Counted from the first letter of the stretch, positions 15,320-23,769 are shown. The stretch: 42,113 nt of DNA from a bacterium (GCA_021779915.1 JAJXZR010000018.1:1-42113), one strand, 5' to 3'. Numbers and translations: made by a program. The notes: generated from the letters alone by a model not told the origin.

Positions 15320-16633
15320 ATGCGCAACTTCATCTTAAACAAAATTTTGGCTCCCTATCTTGCTTTTTGTGCTCGCAGAATTATTAAACTGAATCGCCCT
15401 ATTATCATCGGAATAACTGGAAGCGTTGGCAAATCCAGTGCGAAAGAAGCGATCTATACCGTTGTCAGCAAAAAGTTCAGAGCTAGAAAAAACAAAGGTA
15501 ATCTCAATAATGAAATAGGTCTTCCTCTCTCGGTTATTTCAGACGTGGAGCCCAAGGGAGACATTTTTAAATGGCTTGGCATAATTGCCAAAGGACTTTT
15601 GCTTTCCTTAAAAAGAGATCGTTTTTACCCAAAAATATTAATTCTGGAGATGGCAGTTGATCGACCGGGAGATATGGATTATTTAACTTCCATCGCTTCT
15701 CCAAAAATCGCTTTAATAACAGATATCGGTGTTTCCCACCTTGAGTTTTTCCATGACGAAAAACAAATTTTAAAAGAAAAAGCCAAAATATTTAAAAATA
15801 TTCCCAGAGACGGTCTTGCAATTTTTAATTTTGACAATGTTCATCTACGATCTTTAAAGAAAAAACTGAAAAAGCCTATTCTGACTTATGGTTTTCGTTC
15901 TACTTCGGATGTATTGGCGGAAGATTATAAGATTGGTTATTCACCTGAATTGGGAGAGGGAGTAAATATTGCCAAGGGAGTGAGCTTTAGGGTTAGCTAC
16001 AAAACTATCTTTTTGCCGGTGGTTTTACCAAATATAATTAGCAAGGCCCAGATTTACAGTGCGCTTTCTGGAATAGCTGTCGGCTTGCATTTAGGGATGA
16101 ACCTGGTCGAGATCACTGAGCAATTGAAAAATTTTACTCCTCTTCCCGGTAGAATGAGACTAATTCGAGGTAAATGGGGAAATTTAATTATCGACGACAC
16201 TTACAATTCGGCTCCAAACTCCCTAAAATCAGCCCTAGAAACTTTAGCTTTGATAAAATCTAAGAAAAAAACTGTTATTTTAGGAGATATGTTGGAACTT
16301 GGAAAAATCGAGTCTTCCGCTCATCGGGAAATAGGTCGATTATTGTTCTCTATCGCTAGCAAAGTAGTCCTAGTGGGAACCAGAATGCTAGAAACTCACA
16401 AGGAGCTCAAAAAACTTGGTTTTCCCAAAGATAAAATCCATCATTATCGATCGGTTACCGCTTTAATCCCAAAAATTCCTGCTATCATCGGCAAAGGAGA
16501 ATTAATCTTGGTTAAAGGCTCCCAGGGATTGCGCATGGAAAAGGCAGTTGAGGAACTGGTTCCACAAAAATCCCAAAAATTACTAGCCAGGCAGGATAAA
16601 TATTGGAAGAGGAAGAAAGTGAGAGAGGTTTAA
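15320..16633 (+). CDS. Mur ligase family protein (MurF-like, UDP-MurNAc-pentapeptide synthetase)
   Basis: ATP-dependent ligase; MurF adds D-Ala-D-Ala to the UDP-MurNAc-tripeptide. The ATP loop GITGSVGKSSAKE is near the N-terminus, followed by the Mur core (NLNNEIGLPLSV, LEMAVDRPGDMDYL, ITDIGVSHLEFF) and the C-terminal domain (DDTYNSAPNSLKSALETL, ILGDMLELG). I start it at ATG 15320 (MRNFILNKIL); the 32 extra codons in the ORF track are encoded by repeat B3. The N-terminal substrate domain seems reduced compared with full MurF (about 437 versus 450 aa with a larger N-domain), so a variant substrate is possible. No other mur genes are adjacent. Confidence 0.8.
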   Translation: MRNFILNKILAPYLAFCARRIIKLNRPIIIGITGSVGKSSAKEAIYTVVSKKFRARKNKGNLNNEIGLPLSVISDVEPKGDIFKWLGIIAKGLLLSLKRDRFYPKILILEMAVDRPGDMDYLTSIASPKIALITDIGVSHLEFFHDEKQILKEKAKIFKNIPRDGLAIFNFDNVHLRSLKKKLKKPILTYGFRSTSDVLAEDYKIGYSPELGEGVNIAKGVSFRVSYKTIFLPVVLPNIISKAQIYSALSGIAVGLHLGMNLVEITEQLKNFTPLPGRMRLIRGKWGNLIIDDTYNSAPNSLKSALETLALIKSKKKTVILGDMLELGKIESSAHREIGRLLFSIASKVVLVGTRMLETHKELKKLGFPKDKIHHYRSVTALIPKIPAIIGKGELILVKGSQGLRMEKAVEELVPQKSQKLLARQDKYWKRKKVREV

Positions 16634-16666
16634 TAGAATTTTGTAAACAAAAAAATTTGCAACAAC

Positions 16667-16889
16667 GTGTCATCCCCGGCATGTCGACCGGGGATCCAGT
16701 TAGACTCACTAATTATTCTAATTAACCTAATTAACCTAATTATTCTAAACAAAATCCCAAGGACCAATTTCCAATATTTATCTTTATTATTTGGTATTTG
16801 GTGCTTTTTTAGGTCAATTAGTATAATTAGGTTAATTAGAATAATTTTCTACCCTCCTGGATCCCCGGTCGACACGCCGGGGATGACAC
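16667..16889. repeat. A6: long-form family A element between murF-like and prfA
   Basis: The ends gtgtcatccccggcatgtcg and cgacacgccggggatgacac are complementary over more than 30 bp. The interior ctaattattctaattaacct pairs with aggttaattagaataatttt, and a core ends ttggtgcttttttagg. Same size class and orientation as A2. Confidence 0.88.
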
Positions 16890-16924
16890 ACAGTAGTAAA
16901 AATCTAAACTTTCTATCCATTCTC

Positions 16925-17956
16925 ATGTTTCAAGAAGAATACTCTCAGTTAAAATCCGAAATCTCCGAACTTGAAGAGAAGTTCAAAGATCCCAAAATCA
17001 CAGATAATTTGGAGCAAATGAGGGAATTGTCAAAAAGATATGGGGATGCCAAGGAACAATTTGAAATCATTGAACAATATTTAAACAAAAGCGAGGAATT
17101 GAATAACAATAAATTGTTGTTGCAATCTGAAAATGAGGAGGAAATGAAAACACTCTTGGAAGAAGAAATAAAAAGCTTAGAAGAAGAGATTCTGAGCTTG
17201 GAACGAAAAATAAAATTTTTACTTGTTCCTCCTGATCCTAATGACAGCCGAAACGTTATTTTGGAAATGAGAGCCGGCGCTGGAGGAGATGAGGCCTCGC
17301 TCTTTGCCTCTGATTTGTTTCGAACTTACGTAATTTATTCTGAGGAACAGGGTTGGAAAATAGAAATTTTGAGTGAACATCGTAACGAAATTGGTGGTTT
17401 CAAAGAAATAACTGCTCTCATTACTGGAAAAAATGTTTATCGATACCTCAAAAACGAGTCTGGGGTTCATCGAGTCCAGCGAATCCCCGCCACCGAAAAA
17501 AACGGTCGTATCCACACTTCCACCATAACCGTAGCGGTTTTACCGGAAGCAGAAGAAACGGAAATTGAGATCAAACAGGAAGATCTGCGCATTGATGTCT
17601 TTCGATCGTCTGGTCCCGGCGGGCAAAGTGTCAACATGACCGACTCTGCAGTCCGCCTCACCCACATTCCCAGCGGACTCGTTGTCAGTTGCCAAGACCA
17701 AAAATCCCAACACAAAAACAAGGAAAAAGCCATGAAGGTTTTGGCTTCAAGGCTTCTGGCTCTAGAAGAAGAAAAGAAACAGAAAGAAAGAGAAAGTCTT
17801 CGATCCGGACAAGTCGGTACCGGCGATCGCTCCGAAAAAATCCGCACTTATAACTACCCCCAAAATCGCATAACAGACCACCGTTTAAAGCAAAGTTGGT
17901 ATAATTTGGAAGAAATTATGGAAGGAAAAATGGGGGAGATTATTGGAAAATTTTGA
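16925..17956 (+). CDS. prfA: Peptide chain release factor 1
   Basis: Terminates translation at UAA and UAG. The GGQ catalytic motif is in SSGPGGQSVNMTDSAVR. The stop-reading tripeptide PAT in RIPATEKNGRIHTS identifies RF1 rather than RF2 (SPF). The N-terminal coiled domain is present. I use ATG 16925, giving 343 aa (MFQEEYSQLK), slightly shorter than the usual 355-360. The longer ORF start at 16667 runs through repeat A6 and is not credible. The gene ends in TGA, so UGA acts as a stop here. No prmC (RF methylase) follows; a convergent lipoprotein gene does. Confidence 0.93.
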   Translation: MFQEEYSQLKSEISELEEKFKDPKITDNLEQMRELSKRYGDAKEQFEIIEQYLNKSEELNNNKLLLQSENEEEMKTLLEEEIKSLEEEILSLERKIKFLLVPPDPNDSRNVILEMRAGAGGDEASLFASDLFRTYVIYSEEQGWKIEILSEHRNEIGGFKEITALITGKNVYRYLKNESGVHRVQRIPATEKNGRIHTSTITVAVLPEAEETEIEIKQEDLRIDVFRSSGPGGQSVNMTDSAVRLTHIPSGLVVSCQDQKSQHKNKEKAMKVLASRLLALEEEKKQKERESLRSGQVGTGDRSEKIRTYNYPQNRITDHRLKQSWYNLEEIMEGKMGEIIGKF

Positions 17957-17980
17957 TGAATACTGATGCGCAAATATTCC

Positions 17981-18196
17981 GTGTCATCCCGGGCTTGACC
18001 CGGGATCCAAGAAAATAGAAAATTACTCTAATTAACCTAATTATACTAATTGACCTAAAAAAGCACCAAATACCAAACAATAAAAAATAGAAATTGGTTT
18101 TTGGTATTTGTTTAGAGTAATTAGATTAATTAGAATAATTAGAATAATTTAGTGAGTCTAACCTGGATCCCCGGTCGACACGCCGGGGATGACACA
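17981..18196. repeat. A7: long-form family A element, core inverted relative to A2/A6
   Basis: The left end gtgtcatcccgggcttgacc and right end cggtcgacacgccggggatg are different end types in one element. The core aaaaagcaccaaataccaaa is the reverse complement of the A2/A6 core. It lies between the convergent genes prfA and the solute-binding protein. Confidence 0.85.
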
Positions 18197-18216
18197 TTCT
18201 ATCTTTAATTTTGCAT

Positions 18217-19653
18217 TTACTTGCTAACTCCATAGGTTCCGCTTTTCATCTTTTCATCCTCTATTTTTTGCTGGATCAAATATCCTTCTTGAGAAAGTTG
18301 TTGGCTCATGTTGGCTGAGGCTTGAGTGGGTGTTTGTAGTCCTTCTACAATGGAATTTATCCCATCCTCAAATATTTTAGCCACTCTAGCGTCATTAGGT
18401 TGCCTGAAACTGGTTGCCGAGCTTGCCTGATCGGCGAATACCCCGAGAAGGGGATCTTCCTTTTGTGCCACAATAACATCATAGCGAGCAGAAACTCTTC
18501 CGGTTGTTTTGGAATAATCTGTCGCCTGATCTTTGTCAGTTAGAAACTTCAAAAAATTCCAAGCTTCAATAGCTTTTTGACCAGCCGCTTGCTTAGATAC
18601 TGACATAGCCCAGTAAGAAGCAAAATTAATCGGCACAGGAGAGGACTTAAGCTGGGGCAAATAGGCAATTCCCATGTTAAGATTCGGAGCTTTTGCCTTA
18701 ATATTAGCAATCATATGAGAATAATCAATCATCATTCCAACTTTACCGGCATTGAAAGCGTCGATCGAATTCCATTGTTCTTTATTCCAAGAATAAACAG
18801 TTTGCGCTCTGGAAGCAAAACTGGTGTAGAACGCCAAGGCTCTTTCCCCTGGGGAAAAACTAGTTCCGTCCGTCTGGCTTGTAACTCGATTGTTAAGGAC
18901 TGAATTCCAATTTTCATCAATAATCGGACTTCCCATTTGCATCATCAAAATTGAAAGGATATCCGTAGAACGATCAACGTTTTTGCCATAACCGATAGAA
19001 GCTCCCGCTCTTTGGATCCCCCCATATTCATCAATCTTGGTCATCTTGGTGGCATAGGAAGAAAAATCCTCCCAACTCCAGTTCTTGGCAGGAGGCGTCA
19101 CTCCAGAAGCATTCATAATATCCTGATTGTAAAAAACTGCTAAATCGTCCATATAGAGAGGCAAAGCATATATTTTTTCTTGTCCCGTTGGGTCAGGAAA
19201 AGTTAGGTCTTTTTTCACTACAGGAACGAAGGTATCCTGAAGTTCCCGCAAAGTCATTATTTTGTCGCTTCCAGCCTTGACTAGACCAGCATTAACATCA
19301 TCTAATGTTAACATTTTGTCTTTTTGCGCCGGAACCCAAGTGTTAGAAATCATAAAAATATCAGGACCCTGCTGAGCTGCCAGTGCGTTGGTTAATTCTC
19401 TGATATAGTCAGCACACCCCGGCTCGTTACAAGTTTTCTTTTTATAAACAATATCCTTGACATTTTTATGGGCATTCAAATAGGCGGTGATCGCCTTGTT
19501 ATACACCTCCGAATTATCAAAAAGACCCCAGATTTCAAGCCTGTCGACAGTAGGAGTGGCTTGTGGGGCACATCCGCAACCAGAAAGAAATGTTGTACTT
19601 GACGCCAGAACCAAAGATGCAAATACGGCTTTTGCTATTTTTTTAGTAAACAT
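18217..19653 (-). CDS. Extracellular solute-binding lipoprotein (family 1, sugar-type)
   Basis: The signal peptide ends in a lipobox LSGC with Cys26 as the lipid anchor. The 478-aa body has the family 1 pattern: WGLFDNSEVYNKAI at the start, GPDIFMISNTW, ALPLYMDDLAVFYNQDIM, and the hinge region SWEDFSSYATKMTK. Such proteins hand sugars or other solutes to an ABC importer. No permease or ATPase gene is in the window, so the ligand and partner are unknown. It lies downstream of rpmA on the same strand with 39 bases between, and may share its transcript. Confidence 0.87.
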   Translation of the reverse strand: MFTKKIAKAVFASLVLASSTTFLSGCGCAPQATPTVDRLEIWGLFDNSEVYNKAITAYLNAHKNVKDIVYKKKTCNEPGCADYIRELTNALAAQQGPDIFMISNTWVPAQKDKMLTLDDVNAGLVKAGSDKIMTLRELQDTFVPVVKKDLTFPDPTGQEKIYALPLYMDDLAVFYNQDIMNASGVTPPAKNWSWEDFSSYATKMTKIDEYGGIQRAGASIGYGKNVDRSTDILSILMMQMGSPIIDENWNSVLNNRVTSQTDGTSFSPGERALAFYTSFASRAQTVYSWNKEQWNSIDAFNAGKVGMMIDYSHMIANIKAKAPNLNMGIAYLPQLKSSPVPINFASYWAMSVSKQAAGQKAIEAWNFLKFLTDKDQATDYSKTTGRVSARYDVIVAQKEDPLLGVFADQASSATSFRQPNDARVAKIFEDGINSIVEGLQTPTQASANMSQQLSQEGYLIQQKIEDEKMKSGTYGVSK

Positions 19654-19692
19654 AGTATTTGTATTAATTTAATTTGAAAAATTTTATTTCCC

Positions 19693-19971
19693 CTATTCCA
19701 CTTCTACAGAAACATAATTTCTTTTTTTCAATTGCCCGTTAAAACCTTTTCTTTTTTTCTTGGTAAATTGTACGATTCCATCTTTCAATGCATAAAGAGT
19801 GTCGTCTTCAGCGATTCGAACATTCTTTCCGGCTCGGAATTTGGTTCCCCTTTGCCTAACGATAATATTGCCGGTTGAAACTTTCTGTTTGCCATAAATC
19901 TTTACCCCCAGTCTTTTAGAAATACTGTCGCGACCTAAAGAAGTCGATCCACCCGCTTTACGATGAGCCAT
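19693..19971 (-). CDS. rpmA: 50S ribosomal protein L27
   Basis: The N-terminus [16 protein letters not shown], which reaches the peptidyl transferase centre, is directly recognisable, followed by [22 protein letters not shown]. The 92-aa length is typical. It starts immediately with MAHRK and lacks the cleaved N-terminal extension of Firmicutes. L21 (rplU), its usual partner, is not adjacent. The basic C-terminal tail ([23 protein letters not shown]) is slightly extended. Confidence 0.95.
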   Translation of the reverse strand: MAHRKAGGSTSLGRDSISKRLGVKIYGKQKVSTGNIIVRQRGTKFRAGKNVRIAEDDTLYALKDGIVQFTKKKRKGFNGQLKKRNYVSVEVE

Positions 19972-20055
19972 TGTTAGTTGCTAAAATGATTAAATTAGAA
20001 TTGTTATTCTTGGCACAATGGTAAAATAATTATTTAGGAAAGGCAAAAAAGAAAA

Positions 20056-20242
20056 ATTTCTAATTCACCTAATTACCTAATTCACCTAATAAAATGACAA
20101 ATTTACAATGACGAATGACGAATTAAATCCAAAGACCAAATGACAAATTTTTTTTGATTTTCGGATCTTGTCATTGATTTGTCATTCGATATTGGTCATT
20201 TGACATTTTATTAGAAATTAGAACTTAGGTGAATTAGAAATT
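20056..20242. repeat. D4: compound AT-rich inverted repeat between divergent genes
   Basis: The left part ttctaattcacctaattacc...aataaaatgacaaattt pairs with tgacattttattagaaat...aggtgaattagaaa. Nested inside are tgacgaatgacgaatt / gatttgtcattcg and ccaaagaccaaatgac / attggtcatttg. It fills most of the 317-bp gap between rpmA and the 59-aa gene. Because the gap is divergent, this copy cannot be a terminator. Confidence 0.75.
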
Positions 20243-20288
20243 CTCTCCTCCTCTTTCTTTTCTTCTTTTTATCCTGTATCATGTCAAA

Positions 20289-20468
20289 ATGGATCAAATT
20301 AAAAATTCCGATAAAACTAGTTCGTTCAATCTCGCTCTAAAAATCCTAATTTTTATCGCAGTTATTGCTATAATTGCCAGTTTTTTTGATACCGGATTGA
20401 AAGCGATTGGACTAAAGAACCAATTAGGGAACTGGCTTAGTGTGGCGGGAGAGAAGATGGGAAAGTAG
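20289..20468 (+). CDS. Small single-pass membrane protein, 59 aa
   Basis: ATG 20289 to TAG 20468, just below the cutoff of the ORF track. The sequence has a polar N-terminus (MDQIKNSDKTSSF), one strong hydrophobic segment (about residues 16-33, LKILIFIAVIAIIASFF) and an amphipathic tail (GLKNQLGNWLSVAGEKMGK). I do not recognise a family. It lies between divergent repeat D4 and repeat B4, ahead of rbfA. The clean topology supports a real gene; no second copy was seen to confirm it. Confidence 0.5.
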   Translation: MDQIKNSDKTSSFNLALKILIFIAVIAIIASFFDTGLKAIGLKNQLGNWLSVAGEKMGK

Positions 20469-20590
20469 TTAAAAATGGAAAATGGAAAGATCAAAATGCA
20501 AAATTATGGTGTCGCTCCGCGACAATTAATTGAATGTCGCCACAGGCGACTCCTAAATTTTCCATTTTGATTTTTAAATTTTTAATTTAT
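20469..20590. repeat. B4: family B element upstream of rbfA
   Basis: The outer arms ggaaagatcaaaatgcaaaa and aattttccattttgattttt pair. The inner hairpins are gtcgc-tcc-gcgac (20511-20523) and gtcgcc-aca-ggcgac (20536-20550), joined by aattaattgaat. It is the most regular copy of the family. Confidence 0.9.
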
Positions 20591-20594
20591 CTCG

Positions 20595-20927
20595 TTGGAT
20601 CGCATTAACAAAGTCAACTCCCTCTTATTTCACGAACTCAACAGCCTCCTTACTAAAGAGCTGACTTCAGAAAATAAGGACAAGTTTTTACTCAGCTTCA
20701 CGAAAGTTGAAACCACCCGAGATTTAAGAATCGCCAAGGTTTTTTATCTTGTGTTTCCCGCTAAATTCAAGGGACAGGCACTTAAGTATTTGAATACTCA
20801 AAAAACTTCTTGGCAAAATACCCTGAATAAAAAACTTGTCTTAAAATACAAACCAAGGATTTCTTTCGTTTTTGACAAAGGACAAGAAAATGCGTTTTTG
20901 GTGGAAGAAATACTAAAGAAAATCTAA
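20595..20927 (+). CDS. rbfA: Ribosome-binding factor A
   Basis: Assists 16S rRNA 5'-end maturation in the small subunit. At 110 aa it is a normal short RbfA with a KH-like fold. The family pattern is visible: RINKVNSLLFHELNSLL, FTKVETTRDLRIAKVFYLVF, and KYKPRISFVFDKG near the end. The start is TTG at 20595, four bases after repeat B4, and gives the expected N-terminus. The usual infB-rbfA-truB neighbourhood is absent. Confidence 0.85.
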   Translation: MDRINKVNSLLFHELNSLLTKELTSENKDKFLLSFTKVETTRDLRIAKVFYLVFPAKFKGQALKYLNTQKTSWQNTLNKKLVLKYKPRISFVFDKGQENAFLVEEILKKI

Positions 20928-20966
20928 TCTTATAATTTTAAAACAAAGGAAAATTATAATATTCAT

Positions 20967-21107
20967 GTGTCATCCCGGGCTTGACCCGGGATCCAGGAGA
21001 GCGATATTAATCTAATAAAGTACTATTTTACCCAGTTTATTAACGATACTCATTAAAATAACATTTTATTAGCCTAACTGGATCCCGGGTCAAGCCCGGG
21101 ATGACAC
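20967..21107. repeat. A8: short-form family A element between rbfA and pilM
   Basis: The ends gtgtcatcccgggcttgacc and ggtcaagcccgggatgacac are nearly perfect complements, about 31 bp each. Inner arms ttaatctaataaagtact and acattttattagcctaac partly pair. It is the best-preserved symmetric short-form copy. Confidence 0.88.
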
Positions 21108-21169
21108 ATTATTGTAAATTTGTTCGTTTTAAAGATTAAAAATTACAAAATTTAAAAATTTTGTTTCCT

Positions 21170-22243
21170 ATGTTCAACCTATTTAAAACAAAAATAAAAA
21201 AAACTTGGGGATTAAATCTTACTGACAGACATTTGCGAGCTGTTGAAATTGAAGGAACTGGAAAACAGTGGAAAATCAAAAAACTCGGAAAAGTTGAGCT
21301 TCCACCGGGTGTTGTTGAAAACGGAACGATTAAACAGCCGGAGTCCTTCAAGGATTACTTAAACCAATTACAAAAAACTGCTTATCCCTCTTCAATTAGA
21401 TCCCATTTTGTCAACATTAATCTTGCTGAGGAACATGCTTTTATGAGGACTATTCGGATGCCCAAATTAGCTCCCGACGAAATGGAAGAGGCAATTCAAT
21501 GGGAAGCCGAAAGCAATATTCCCCTCTCGATTGACAAAGTTTACCTGTCTTGGGAGGAATTACCAGAAAAAGGAGGAGACAAAATCCCAACTCTTCTTGC
21601 TGCTACGCCCAAAACGGTCATAGATAAGATGATTTCTTCTTTAGAAGAAGCTCGTCTTACACCCGTAACAATTGAACCCGACTCGGTTTCACTGATGAGG
21701 AGCATCCTGGAAACCAACCCGGAATCTTCAAATAATCCGGTTTTAATAGTCAACCTTAAAGAGTTTTATACCCAGATTGTGGTTTTTGACTCTGCCGTTG
21801 TAAGGCTGAGCACAACTTGTGAAACATCCGGACAAGATTTTGACAAATCAATCGCCACAAAGTTCAAAATAGGTATCAAAGAAGCAGAAAAAATCCGAAA
21901 AGAAGTATCCTGGAATGAAAGAAATGATCTAGCAAAACAGCTTCAAGAAGTGGTTGCTTCACCACTTAATAGTTTGATAAAAGAAATAGGTAACGCTATT
22001 TCTTTTTATCAAAACGATCAAGATAAAGACATACAAAATATTATTCTGACAGGAGAAAAAAGAAATAAATGGCCGGGTTTTGATGAATTTTTGGGAAAAG
22101 CTTTGGGTCTTTCAATAAAGTGGCAAAACGGTTTCGATCCAGATAAATGGCCTGCCAAATGCCCCTATGTGACCGAGGGCGAAAAGGAGGAATATAATAT
22201 AGGTATTGGACTTGCTCTAAAAAGTCTAGAAAGTGGATTTTAA
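21170..22243 (+). CDS. pilM: Type IV pilus assembly protein PilM
   Basis: Cytoplasmic actin-like (FtsA-fold) protein of the pilus alignment complex, which binds the N-terminal tail of PilN. Typical stretches: WGLNLTDRHLRAVEIEG at the start, MRTIRMPKLAPDEMEEAIQWEAE, and late EIGNAISFYQND and NIILTGEKRNKWPGFDEFL. With ATG 21170 the protein is 357 aa, normal for PilM; the ORF track adds three codons from a TTG. It is followed by pilN after 12 bases, so they are co-transcribed. PilO and PilP are not found downstream. Confidence 0.88.
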   Translation: MFNLFKTKIKKTWGLNLTDRHLRAVEIEGTGKQWKIKKLGKVELPPGVVENGTIKQPESFKDYLNQLQKTAYPSSIRSHFVNINLAEEHAFMRTIRMPKLAPDEMEEAIQWEAESNIPLSIDKVYLSWEELPEKGGDKIPTLLAATPKTVIDKMISSLEEARLTPVTIEPDSVSLMRSILETNPESSNNPVLIVNLKEFYTQIVVFDSAVVRLSTTCETSGQDFDKSIATKFKIGIKEAEKIRKEVSWNERNDLAKQLQEVVASPLNSLIKEIGNAISFYQNDQDKDIQNIILTGEKRNKWPGFDEFLGKALGLSIKWQNGFDPDKWPAKCPYVTEGEKEEYNIGIGLALKSLESGF

Positions 22244-22255
22244 GTTTTTCATGTT

Positions 22256-22918
22256 ATGGAAAATCAAAAAATAGAACAACCAACTTTGACTCAAAAAAAA
22301 ATCATTTCACCCAACCTTCTTCCCAGCGAGAAGAAGGAGATACTGTATTTAGAAATCATCGGGGAAACCGTCAGAAAGGTTTGTCAGATAGGACTTGTTT
22401 TTATGTCGTTATTTTTTATCGTCGGCGGTTTAATTTTGCTAAATATCCAGAAGAATGAAAAGGCCTATACTTTCAAATACGAAAATATTGACAGGCAAAA
22501 GTTGGATGAGTTGAATAAAATTAAAAAAGAAGTGCAAGAAACCAATGGGATCGGAAATATGTTGAATCAAAGTATCAAAAAACAATACAAGTGGAGCGAC
22601 TTTTTATCAAATCTCTCAAAGATCACTCCTGAAGGCGTTGTTCTTCTAAGTATTGAAACGCCTCTGGACAATCCTACCTGGATAACCATAACTGGAGTCG
22701 CCAGAGAGAGAGATTTATTCTTAAAATTCAAAAACGGATTAGACTCTTCCGGATTTTTTACTAAAATTGAATCTCCACTCTCAAATTATGTCGATCCTCT
22801 CAGTCTTGAATTTGAAATTAACGCCCAAGTAAAGAATTGGAATCCCAAATGGGCGGAAGACGCCAAGAAAGCTAAATTAAGCGCCAGGAAAGCGGCAAAT
22901 GATGCAACGGGAGAATAG
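22256..22918 (+). CDS. pilN: Type IV pilus assembly protein PilN-like
   Basis: Bitopic inner-membrane protein. An N-terminal cytoplasmic stretch contains NLLPSEKKE, close to the NLLP motif by which PilN docks to PilM. One membrane segment follows at about residues 41-63, then a coiled-coil, then a ferredoxin-like periplasmic domain (SDFLSNLSKITPEGVVLLSIE ... WITITGVARERDLFLKF). The 220-aa length fits. The gene directly follows pilM. The tail is rich in Lys/Ala. No PilO-like gene follows; the next gene is an unrelated membrane protein. Confidence 0.82.
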   Translation: MENQKIEQPTLTQKKIISPNLLPSEKKEILYLEIIGETVRKVCQIGLVFMSLFFIVGGLILLNIQKNEKAYTFKYENIDRQKLDELNKIKKEVQETNGIGNMLNQSIKKQYKWSDFLSNLSKITPEGVVLLSIETPLDNPTWITITGVARERDLFLKFKNGLDSSGFFTKIESPLSNYVDPLSLEFEINAQVKNWNPKWAEDAKKAKLSARKAANDATGE

Positions 22919-22920
22919 AT

Positions 22921-23041
22921 TTAAATTTCCAATTTCTAATTTCTAATTTTCAAACAATTTCCAATGACTAAATTATTCAATGTTTCAAACATTTTAAAAT
23001 TTAAAATTGTTTGAAAATTGAAAATTGAAAATTGAAAATTA
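22921..23041. repeat. D1: AT-rich inverted repeat between pilN and the PrsW-like gene
   Basis: The left arm aatttctaattttcaaacaa pairs with ttgtttgaaaattgaaaatt; flanking copies of (a)aattgaaaattg extend the right arm. The loop contains attattcaatgtttcaaacatttt. It ends just before the next start codon. Confidence 0.75.
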
Positions 23042-23048
23042 TTTTCTC

Positions 23049-23486
23049 ATGTTCTCTTTTCTCCTCAACTTTACCTACGGCGTTCTTGCGTTTTTTCTAG
23101 TTTTTTTGGTAGAAAGCTTTTTTATAAAACTAGGATTGCCAGTCCCGAACCGTAATTTTTCAGCATTTACCGTCGGTGGATTGTATATTCCAGCTTTTCT
23201 AGAAGAGCTAGTAAAAATTTCTTTTACTTTTCTAGCCGTTTATAGACTCAAAAACAATTTCCACTTAACTTTGGGAATTCCCATCGGATTTGGTTTTGTT
23301 GAGAGCTATTTTTCTCCAGAAAAAGACACTCTGCAAAAAATTTTTTTGCATACGATTTTTTGGGGAATCGGATATTTGATCGCCAAAAACATTAAAACCA
23401 ATAAAAAAATTCAATTTGCCATTTGGCTCATTATAAGCTCAATTGTTCATTTCGGATACAATATGGTGACAATTTTCAATTTCTAA
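23049..23486 (+). CDS. PrsW/CPBP-like intramembrane protease candidate
   Basis: A polytopic membrane protein of 145 aa from ATG 23049; the upstream TTG of the ORF track lies in repeat D1. The conserved charged residues of the PrsW/CPBP type appear in order: FLEELVKISF (EExxK), GFGFVESYF, FLHTIFWGIGY and SIVHFGYN. These residues would form the catalytic or metal site inside the membrane. The function here is unknown; the family includes proteases that activate anti-sigma pathways or process small peptides. Its last residues (TIFNF) are encoded by the left arm of repeat D3. Confidence 0.6.
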   Translation: MFSFLLNFTYGVLAFFLVFLVESFFIKLGLPVPNRNFSAFTVGGLYIPAFLEELVKISFTFLAVYRLKNNFHLTLGIPIGFGFVESYFSPEKDTLQKIFLHTIFWGIGYLIAKNIKTNKKIQFAIWLIISSIVHFGYNMVTIFNF

Positions 23487-23695
23487 TTTTCCCGCCCTAG
23501 GCGGGTCGCCCAAGGAGACAATTTTCAAACTCGGAATTAAATTTAGCATCGTGTCATCCCGGGTCAAGCCCGGGATGACACGTGTTTCTGGGGTTTGCTT
23601 TGTTAAAACATTGTGAAATTAATAAATTGAAAATTGTTTGTCTCCTTAGGCGACCCGCCTCGGGCGGGAAAATTAGAAATTAGAAATTGAAAATT
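23470..23695. repeat. D3: compound inverted repeat with GC-rich mini-hairpins, enclosing A9
   Basis: The left arm caattttcaatttctaattt-cccgcc-cta-ggcggg-tcgcccaaggagac pairs with gtctccttaggcga-cccgcc-tcg-ggcggg-aaaattagaaat. Each arm carries its own GC hairpin with a different 3-nt loop. A single family A palindrome sits in the middle. The left end overlaps the last codons of the preceding gene. Confidence 0.88.
23550..23582. repeat. A9: single perfect family A palindrome inside D3
   Basis: cgtgtcatcccggg-tcaag-cccgggatgacacg is a perfect 14-bp stem with a 5-nt loop. It corresponds to one end of a full family A element without its partner. Confidence 0.9.
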
Positions 23696-23769
23696 AATTT
23701 CCCCCTCTTGCCAAAAAAATAGTTTTTTACTAGTTTCAAAGTACAATAATCCTTGAATCAAATCAATCC

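Noticed and set aside
16925-17956. UGA recoding as in Gracilibacteria/Absconditabacteria
   Set aside because: ftsE, prfA and both A-module genes end in TGA at sensible positions, with overlaps matching the next start, so UGA is a stop here. An RF2 gene was not seen in the window, but that is not evidence of absence.
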